NCBI GenBank assembly: GCA_017960415.1 | Contig: JAGCZE010000187.1 | Span: 1-8,085, forward strand | Direction: 5' to 3' | DNA length: 8,085 bases | From: Lachnospiraceae bacterium | Lineage (GTDB): Bacteria; Bacillota_A; Clostridia; Lachnospirales; Lachnospiraceae | Part shown: one piece after another, positions 1 through 5,070 of the stretch | Layout of the letters: each line of letters begins with the position of its first letter | How positions within the stretch are numbered: the stretch's first letter is position 1 | The notes under the pieces: model-generated | The model's input: only the letters and a program-made list of their open reading frames with translations | What the model was told of the DNA's origin: nothing | Databases searched by the model: none | Translations under genes and position numbers: made by a program

Positions 1-672
1 GACGGAACGCTTAACCGCTTTGTCAACGATACAAAGGATTTCAGGATCAATCAGCAGATTTATTATTATGCAATAGGTGCTTCAACAGATTTCATGACCG
101 ACATAGGCGGCAAAAGAATGGATCCGCCGGTGAACATAACCAAATACCTGCGGTATCTTCCGATTGCTACAATAAACGGCAAAGATTACTATTTTCTGAA
201 TAATGTCGGGTTCGGACTTGACGGCTATTCAACAGATGAAGCGGATAAGATCATTGCTTCCGGAACAGGCAAAGTCAATTTCGCATGGATCGCTCTTAAA
301 GGGCTGTTCGGCAAGTTTAAGCCGTTCAATTCGACCATTACGGTCAATGGTGATACGCGAACCTTCCGTCGCTGCTATATTTCAACGACCATGCAGGGCA
401 GGTATTACGGAGGCGGCATGAATCCGACTCCCGGGCAGGACAGACTAAACCGAGACCGCCACGTTTCGACCATTGTATTGTTCAATTGCGGACCTTTTAA
501 GACAAAGACCGTGTTTCCTTCATTTTTTAAGGGAACGCATCTCAAATACAGCAATATATGCAAGATCTTCACAGGTCAGGATATCCGCATCTCATCCGAC
601 CGTCCCTGCGCAATACAGATCGACGGCGAAACTATAGGTTATGTAAGCGAGTATAAAGTACGTACGAGCTGA
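1..672 (+). CDS. Diacylglycerol/lipid kinase family protein (YegS/DgkB-like), C-terminal part
   Basis: The frame is open from base 1, and the true start lies before the window; 223 residues are visible. The first residues, DGTLNRFVND, are the end of the GGDGTLN nucleotide-binding motif of the DAGK catalytic domain, so roughly the first quarter of a ~300-residue protein is missing. Further family marks are GFGLDGY (residues 50-56), the glycine cluster RYYGGGM near 134-140, and a late QIDGE motif near 204-208. Family members phosphorylate diacylglycerol or related lipids with ATP at the inner membrane face, feeding phosphatidate into lipid synthesis. The stretch after GGGM reads NPTPGQDRLNRDRHVS, where relatives usually have an aspartate-glycine pair (xDDGxLDV), so the exact substrate is uncertain. 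It is the only gene at the left edge and converges on the operon to its right. Confidence in the family is high; the substrate is not assigned. Confidence 0.85.
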   Translation, partial: DGTLNRFVNDTKDFRINQQIYYYAIGASTDFMTDIGGKRMDPPVNITKYLRYLPIATINGKDYYFLNNVGFGLDGYSTDEADKIIASGTGKVNFAWIALKGLFGKFKPFNSTITVNGDTRTFRRCYISTTMQGRYYGGGMNPTPGQDRLNRDRHVSTIVLFNCGPFKTKTVFPSFFKGTHLKYSNICKIFTGQDIRISSDRPCAIQIDGETIGYVSEYKVRTS

Positions 673-761
673 TATATTTTCACGCTCTTATAAAGATTAC
701 ACACTCTGTATACTATTGTTGTTGTCTATATAGTTTCCAAATTCATGAGATAAAAGAATTC

Positions 762-791
762 AGTCCGATACCCAGTTATGAGCATCGGACT
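762..791. terminator. Inverted repeat between convergent genes, candidate terminator
   Basis: AGTCCGAT at 762-769 pairs with ATCGGACT at 784-791, giving a perfect 8-bp stem with a 14-nt loop. It sits between the stop codons of the lipid kinase (672) and the leftward lipoprotein operon (893). Read leftward, the stem is followed by GAATTCTTTTATC, a weak U-rich run; read rightward, it is followed by TATAATTAG. It may end leftward transcripts, or both, but neither side has a classic U-tract. Confidence 0.45.
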
Positions 792-845
792 ATAATTAGA
801 GCTAATGTAATATGATTTACTGATCCTTATCATCGTATAAATATT

Positions 846-871
846 TCAGCTTGATTGCAGGGAAAAGCTGA
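846..871 (-). terminator. Second hairpin just past the lipoprotein operon
   Basis: TCAGCTT at 846-852 pairs with AAGCTGA at 865-871, a 7-bp stem with a 12-nt loop, starting 21 bases past the stop codon of the last operon gene. On the leftward transcript the stem is followed by AAATATTTATAC rather than a U-run, so it is at best a weak terminator or a 3'-end stabilising stem. It also falls inside a short open frame (817-906), so the repeat could be chance. Confidence 0.3.
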
Positions 872-892
872 TAATACATATACCATTTATCA

Positions 893-2224
893 TCATTCAG
901 GAATTGTCACGATTATTCCAAGTTCGCCCATATAGAGCTGTACCAGGCAACCATTGCCCTTGCTGTTGAATCCTGTGTACATATAGAGGTCGTCCTCCGG
1001 ATACTCATCGGTTTCGGAGTCCAATGTGAATCCCTTTGCCTTGACGCTTTTTACATATGCGTCATAATCCGACTTTGTAGCTCCGAGCACAGAGGCACTA
1101 ACCTTGTCCTCATATGTATCTATCTTGAAGCCGTCTCCAAAATCAGGCTCATCAACAAGTGTCAGAAGTCCTGAGGAAGGCCAGCTGTCGCTGAACAGAG
1201 CACTCAGGTAGTCATAATCGGTATCGCCGTAATCACCATAGCCGGGATAATATTCCCCGGAATCGTCACCAAAATCCGAGTAATCTCCAAAATCACCGTA
1301 ATCCCCATAATCATCATAATCTGAATATTCCTTGTGTTTCTCTACGGTCAGTCCACAGGATACGGTTCCGCCAGAATTCAGATAATTAAACTCAACGTCG
1401 ATCCCGTCTGAGTTACCGCCGCTGTAACTGTACATTCCGACACCTGACATCTTCATCTCATTGGCATTGTTGGTAAATCCTGCCTCCGCGAGCTTTTTTC
1501 CGTATGCTTCGGCATCAGCCATGGTCACGTTTTCAAACAATATCATCAGGCCTTCCCCGTCTTCCATCTGCATCCCGATGTCGAAGTCAGGCTTGGGAAC
1601 AGCTTTGCCAAATGCGGAATCAGGCCATTCTGAGCTTGAGGAGACGACGCCCAGGGACTGCCCGTCCGCGTCTGTCCCTTCATAAGAGCCATCAGGATGG
1701 ATCACCAGTTTTGTGCTGCCCTCGCCCGTGATGTGTATGGTGCCGTCCTGATCAAATGAAACCTTGCCGCCCTCTTTTTCTATGTTTTTTCTTAACTCTT
1801 CCTGTTCGGAGCTGCTCAGCTTGTGAGGAGTGAAATAATCTGTACTGCCTGTCTCAATATACAGCAGGATCCCGTCGAGCGTAATAGGGGCTCTGTCCGT
1901 GATGCCCTGTGCACCTTCACCGACGCCTGTTGCCTCAGATACAGAGGCATTGTCGTCGGTTGTATTACTTTCGGTCTTGGCAGTTCCCGTCTTCGGTTCG
2001 GTCTCATCATCTTCACGGCTTAAGAAACCGCCGTTACTGTTTGTGCTGCCGGCATTACCAGTGTTTCCTCCATTGCCCTGATTACCTGCATTTTCCTCGG
2101 TATTTGTATTGCCTCCGTTCCCGGAATTTCCGACGTTATCGTCCTTTTTTCCGCACGCTGTCAGAGTAAACGCCAACAGTATCGCAAGCAGCAAAAAAAC
2201 CTGTCTCTTCATAAATCCCTTCAT
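893..2224 (-). CDS. Acidic lipoprotein with a tandem duplicated C-terminal domain
   Basis: This is a predicted surface lipoprotein of 443 residues. The start at 2224 is chosen because GGAGG (2230-2234) lies 5 bases before it; an ATG 12 bases earlier overlaps that site and has no site of its own. Residues 1-23 are a lipoprotein signal peptide (MKGFMKRQ, then a hydrophobic run) ending in the lipobox LTAC with Cys24. Residues 30-66 are an Asn/Gly-rich spacer, followed by an acidic Ser/Thr-rich stretch to about 108. Two similar domains follow, at about 199-295 and 345-443. Both have a WPxS opening, a PDF-x-x-G element, a D-x-x-AY-x-K segment, AGFT/KGFT, and a YSYSG/YMYTG plus NSxG strand. They are joined by a Tyr/Asp/Gly linker. 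The repeat resembles domains of unknown function seen in Lachnospiraceae lipoproteins (perhaps DUF6591, from memory). It is the last operon gene, 19 bases after the previous stop. The role is unknown. Confidence 0.85.
   Translation of the reverse strand: MKGFMKRQVFLLLAILLAFTLTACGKKDDNVGNSGNGGNTNTEENAGNQGNGGNTGNAGSTNSNGGFLSREDDETEPKTGTAKTESNTTDDNASVSEATGVGEGAQGITDRAPITLDGILLYIETGSTDYFTPHKLSSSEQEELRKNIEKEGGKVSFDQDGTIHITGEGSTKLVIHPDGSYEGTDADGQSLGVVSSSSEWPDSAFGKAVPKPDFDIGMQMEDGEGLMILFENVTMADAEAYGKKLAEAGFTNNANEMKMSGVGMYSYSGGNSDGIDVEFNYLNSGGTVSCGLTVEKHKEYSDYDDYGDYGDFGDYSDFGDDSGEYYPGYGDYGDTDYDYLSALFSDSWPSSGLLTLVDEPDFGDGFKIDTYEDKVSASVLGATKSDYDAYVKSVKAKGFTLDSETDEYPEDDLYMYTGFNSKGNGCLVQLYMGELGIIVTIPE
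1208..1330 (-). repeat. Tyr/Asp/Gly-rich tandem linker within the lipoprotein
   Basis: Residues 299-339 of the lipoprotein are imperfect copies of DYGDYGDFGDYSDFGD type, about 41 residues made almost only of Asp, Tyr, Gly, Ser and Phe. The DNA shows matching repeats of CCGTAATC/CCAAAATC. The linker joins the two copies of the duplicated domain. It is probably disordered and strongly acidic, and such DNA is prone to length change by slippage. Confidence 0.8.
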
Positions 2225-2229
2225 ACGCG

Positions 2230-2234
2230 CCTCC
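2230..2234 (-). promoter_or_regulatory. Ribosome binding site that sets the lipoprotein start
   Basis: On the minus strand GGAGG is followed by CGCGT and then ATG at 2224. The site overlaps the alternative ATG at 2236, which has no Shine-Dalgarno sequence of its own, so the downstream start is favoured. Confidence 0.8.
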
Positions 2235-2243
2235 ATTAGTTTG

Positions 2244-3788
2244 TCATTCTTTTGCCTTGATCGTCATCTTCGGAGGATACCTCAGATCGTCAAATACAGT
2301 CGCCTTCTTTGACTTGGGTATCATACACAGCCGTCCTCCTCCGCTGAACATGATATATGCCGCATCACCGGTTTTCTCCGTTGCCTCGTTTCCGGTCGAC
2401 ATAATATAAAGACCGTTAAGGCTTCCATCGGGATCTTCCATGATATTGACCGTTTCCTCCCATGGCCCGTAATTAATAACCTTTTTACCGGTATCCCGCA
2501 CGACATCGAGGCGTGAGATCATATACAGCTGATGGTGAAATTCAAATAATGTCTCATCGGAATTATTGTCAAATGATCCACCCAGAACCACCTTGCCCAG
2601 GCCGTCTTTGGAACTGATCTCAGCAGTAAAATCCCCTGAAAGCTTTCTGACAAGCGATGCCGGCTTTACCGTCTTCTCGGTGAAGATTGAAAAAGTAGTT
2701 TTACGATAATCAATAAAGTTCTGGTTGGGAAATCTCTTCAGCACCTGACACCACTCGTCAACGCTGTCCTTGCCGGCTGCGGCTCCTTCACACAGATCAG
2801 TGCGGTCTGCCCATCCGGCATCAAGGCTGTCCGCGAGGTCGACACCTTCAACCGTCAGGTAAAGGGTACCTTTATACTTGCCCGACATATCCGAAAGGTC
2901 CGAGAATTCCTGATTGGACTTCGTCTCCTGATACAATGTGCCGACCAGCCGGTATCTCATCTTTATCCCGCTTACTCCCAACAAGCTTTTGTTTTCCACG
3001 ATACATTCCGCGTCTTCAAAATAAATGTAAGCCGCACTGTGTTTTTTGTTCTTCTCTTCAAGCGCTTTTTGGATCTTTCTGTTTAGCAGTACATGATATT
3101 CAGCTGCTTTCCTGAATTTCTTATCGGAATCCCTGCAGAAGTCTTCATACTGTGTGGTATCCGCAGCTTCCTTCAATGCACCTACGGTACCGAGGACGAC
3201 CTGCCCGTACCCGGGAAGCTTTGCAAATTTGAGGGCCGTATTCTTCCCCATTTTTTCAAATTCATGTCCCGCAACGAGAGAAGCGGCGTCACTGGCTACG
3301 TCAGAATAGCCTTTCCCTCTTTCCACGCTTTTATATCCGTTATAGACAGTCATTCCGGCACTTACAGCCTCGCCACCCGGACCGGGTATGTAATTTGCCC
3401 CGATCTTTGCAAATTTAAATACCAGTTCAAGCTTGACCCTGTCATCGAGGAAGTATGGCCAGCTCTCTATATCCCCGATCTCACTTATGCTTAATCCAAG
3501 CTCTTGGCGGGCTTCGTCCGCAAGATAATATAATTCGCTTTCGTTAAGGGTCTTTAATGGCGGGGGTTCTATCTCGCCTCTCAGGACTATATCATCTCCC
3601 AAAGTTAATTCAACTATGGCACTTTTATATTCATTGGGATCGGTCTGAACACGATGCTCATCGTAATACAGGGCCAAATGACGCGGAGCCATCAGTCTTT
3701 TTGCATAGGCTTCTGTAGTTTTCGTTATCATTAATGAGCATAGAAACGAAATAATAAAGAACATTAAAACCAAGGATCTCTTTTTCAT
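2244..3788 (-). CDS. Unrecognised secreted or membrane-associated protein
   Basis: This 514-residue protein matches no family I can recognise. It starts with a signal peptide (MKKRS, hydrophobic core to about residue 22) with a possible cleavage at AYA-K near residue 29; there is no lipobox. Residues 115-215 are rich in Gly, Ala and Val, with amphipathic or hydrophobic runs (GANYIPGPGGEAVSAGM, then SLVAGHEF, then GYGQVVLGTVGALKEA). This looks like a membrane-active or glycine-zipper segment, or the hydrophobic pre-toxin regions of some secreted toxins, but no toxin domain is visible. A charged helix follows at 216-250, then a region of probable beta structure with a late GGGRLCMIP element (483-491). 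The start has GGGGAGG upstream, which lies inside the end of the preceding gene. The ATG directly abuts that gene's TAA stop, which suggests translational coupling. It is the middle gene of the operon and probably works outside the membrane with the two flanking lipoproteins. Function is unassigned. Confidence 0.85.
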   Translation of the reverse strand: MKKRSLVLMFFIISFLCSLMITKTTEAYAKRLMAPRHLALYYDEHRVQTDPNEYKSAIVELTLGDDIVLRGEIEPPPLKTLNESELYYLADEARQELGLSISEIGDIESWPYFLDDRVKLELVFKFAKIGANYIPGPGGEAVSAGMTVYNGYKSVERGKGYSDVASDAASLVAGHEFEKMGKNTALKFAKLPGYGQVVLGTVGALKEAADTTQYEDFCRDSDKKFRKAAEYHVLLNRKIQKALEEKNKKHSAAYIYFEDAECIVENKSLLGVSGIKMRYRLVGTLYQETKSNQEFSDLSDMSGKYKGTLYLTVEGVDLADSLDAGWADRTDLCEGAAAGKDSVDEWCQVLKRFPNQNFIDYRKTTFSIFTEKTVKPASLVRKLSGDFTAEISSKDGLGKVVLGGSFDNNSDETLFEFHHQLYMISRLDVVRDTGKKVINYGPWEETVNIMEDPDGSLNGLYIMSTGNEATEKTGDAAYIMFSGGGRLCMIPKSKKATVFDDLRYPPKMTIKAKE

Positions 3789-4847
3789 TTATTCCGCCTC
3801 CCCGAATATTTGTGCTATGGTGTCCGACATCTCCAGTAGGCTCTTATCTTCCGGGTGATACCCCAAACCTTCGCGTAACCATATCACCGCATAGGAAGGT
3901 TCCCCTGCTCCTAACGCCGTGACCACCGCAGAATACCAGTTTACCGCTTCAAACGGAGCCATTCTTACAAGCTCTTCAGCGTACGGCATGGCTTCTTCAC
4001 ATTTTTCATCACCGGTCAATACCACTATTTGCGATATAAGATAGTCCGGCCGTCCGTTCCAGGGGTCGGGTTCAATACCGGTATTATCCGGCTCATATTC
4101 CGAATAAAGCCTCTCCTCAATAGCCCTGAGCCTGTCCCTTGCGGTATAAAGGTCCGCTATCGGCATGTCCTTCAGAAAATGAAAATCCATTCCTCCATCC
4201 GGATAATTCAATAAAGACTCCGCTCCCGCATAACAGTAAGCAGCATCATCCGCTTTCCCCTGAACGTCATATATCAGGCCTTCAAAATACCAGGGATATG
4301 GGGACGACGGGCACACCATCTCCAATTCATCCCAGGAGGTAATGCGGCTCCCCTGTGACAGGGATGCGAAATTCTCCCCTTCTCCGAGCAGCCACAAAAT
4401 ACGCTCGATGGCCAGCCGCAGAGCGCCGACGCCGGCACCCGCCTGACTATACCAGAAATTCGAGGATTCATACATTAGAAGTGAGTCAAAATACTCCCCG
4501 TTCTTAATACATATTTCTACCAGATCCTCTAACGCCTGTATCGCGGTTTCCGGGGCAAGCATCAGTGAAGTGCCGGATTGCATGCCGTTCTGTACTATGT
4601 TGCCGTTCAACGGACCATTCTGGCCTTCACTATCATTCTGACCATTCTGGCTGATTCCGTCCTGAAATTCTGTTCCCTGTTCGGTCTGACTGTTCTGTCC
4701 CGTAGTCCCCGTGTTCTCCCCGGACCCGCCGCCCTTGCTGCAGCCGGAAAGGATCATGATCAATGCCAATACTAAAAACAATGGTTTTACTTTATGTCCT
4801 GACCTGTTATTAATTGAAGACCATTTCTCTCTTTTCGAATTCTTCAA
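3789..4847 (-). CDS. TPR-like lipoprotein, TTG start
   Basis: This is a predicted lipid-anchored protein of 352 residues, the first gene of the leftward operon. A TTG at 4847 is chosen as the start because a perfect AAGGAGG (4855-4861) lies 7 bases before it. An in-frame ATG at 4931 would add 28 residues, give an abnormally long N-region, and has no good binding site. With the TTG start, residues 1-21 are a basic N-region, 22-32 the hydrophobic core, and LSGC (33-36) the lipobox with Cys36. Residues 37-92 are a Gly/Gln/Asn spacer with repeated QNG. The rest is mostly helical. Segments at about 184-215 (WYFEGLIYDVQGKADDAAYC) and 284-340 (EEAMPYAEELVRMAP, then a second helix pair with AVIWLREGLGYHPED) look like degenerate tetratricopeptide repeats, which bind partner proteins. 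TAA at its end abuts the next ATG. The TPR reading is moderate; the lipoprotein call is strong. Confidence 0.82.
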   Translation of the reverse strand: MKNSKREKWSSINNRSGHKVKPLFLVLALIMILSGCSKGGGSGENTGTTGQNSQTEQGTEFQDGISQNGQNDSEGQNGPLNGNIVQNGMQSGTSLMLAPETAIQALEDLVEICIKNGEYFDSLLMYESSNFWYSQAGAGVGALRLAIERILWLLGEGENFASLSQGSRITSWDELEMVCPSSPYPWYFEGLIYDVQGKADDAAYCYAGAESLLNYPDGGMDFHFLKDMPIADLYTARDRLRAIEERLYSEYEPDNTGIEPDPWNGRPDYLISQIVVLTGDEKCEEAMPYAEELVRMAPFEAVNWYSAVVTALGAGEPSYAVIWLREGLGYHPEDKSLLEMSDTIAQIFGEAE

Positions 4848-4854
4848 AGGTTCG

Positions 4855-4861
4855 CCTCCTT
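4855..4861 (-). promoter_or_regulatory. Ribosome binding site that supports a TTG start
   Basis: Minus-strand AAGGAGG, 7 bases before TTG at 4847. It lies within the longer open frame that begins at ATG 4931, so that frame is probably mostly 5' leader. Confidence 0.8.
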
Positions 4862-4917
4862 CCATCCCAAACAAAGACGCATGTCCGTTTTGTTTAAAAG
4901 AACACTCTTTCATAATA

Positions 4918-4923
4918 ATTATA
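4918..4923 (-). promoter_or_regulatory. Leftward operon promoter, -10 element only
   Basis: The minus strand reads TATAAT, a perfect -10, with TG two bases before it (GATGCTTATAAT). The hexamer 17 bases upstream is TATATT, which hardly resembles TTGACA. The start of transcription would be near 4911, giving a leader of about 64 bases before the TTG start. A good -10 with no -35 suggests help from an activator, in keeping with the half-sites at 4946-4988. Confidence 0.5.
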
Positions 4924-4945
4924 AGCATCAAAGTACATAAAATAT

Positions 4946-4988
4946 ATAGGACATACGGAGCCGGAAGTCCTATTTTTAGTCCTATTTT
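4946..4988. promoter_or_regulatory. Three GTCCTAT half-sites, candidate regulator binding array
   Basis: ATAGGAC at 4946-4952 is the inverse of GTCCTAT at 4967-4973, and GTCCTAT occurs again at 4979-4985. The last two lie in an 11-bp direct repeat AGTCCTATTTT (4966-4976 and 4978-4988) with a 12-bp period. Measured from the proposed leftward start near 4911, the half-sites fall at about -35 to -41, -56 to -62 and -68 to -74. This is the usual zone for an activator touching RNA polymerase. The repeats are seen directly; the function is inferred. Confidence 0.5.
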
Positions 4989-5003
4989 GAATCATGCTTG
5001 CAT

Positions 5004-5032
5004 TTGACACACGGGTGTCTTTCCGATATATT
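5004..5032 (+). promoter_or_regulatory. Strong sigma-A promoter for the beta-helix/LuxR gene
   Basis: TTGACA at 5004-5009 and TATATT at 5027-5032 are separated by exactly 17 bases; all of the -35 and five of six bases of the -10 match consensus. The predicted start is near 5039. The ribosome binding site GGAGG at 5061-5065 lies 5 bases before ATG 5071. Confidence 0.75.
5006..5019. promoter_or_regulatory. Palindrome across the -35 and spacer, candidate operator
   Basis: GACACACGGGTGTC is a 14-bp palindrome with six of seven pairs matching. It overlaps the last four bases of the -35 element and the first ten of the spacer. A protein bound here would block RNA polymerase, so a repressor or autoregulation site is plausible. 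No known operator is recognised. Confidence 0.4.
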
Positions 5033-5070
5033 AATAATCGATAATCATTCAGGTTATATCGGAGGCATTT

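Noticed and set aside
673..892. tRNA or small RNA gene between the convergent genes
   Set aside because: No cloverleaf, no promoter-plus-terminator pair; only two simple inverted repeats are visible.
1208..1330. CRISPR-like repeat array
   Set aside because: The repeats are short, imperfect, without unique spacers, and follow the codon frame of the Tyr/Asp/Gly linker.
3093..3494. 133-residue rightward frame
   Set aside because: It is antisense to the secreted orphan gene, which has a signal peptide, binding site and operon context. The rightward frame has none of these.
4578..4775. Rightward frame over the Gln/Asn/Gly tract as a gene
   Set aside because: It results from the biased codons of the lipoprotein spacer read on the opposite strand; no binding site.
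5026..5055. AT-rich ATAATCGATAATCATT run as a second operator
   Set aside because: The symmetry is mostly the ATCGAT core and simple AT content near the transcription start; too weak to call.
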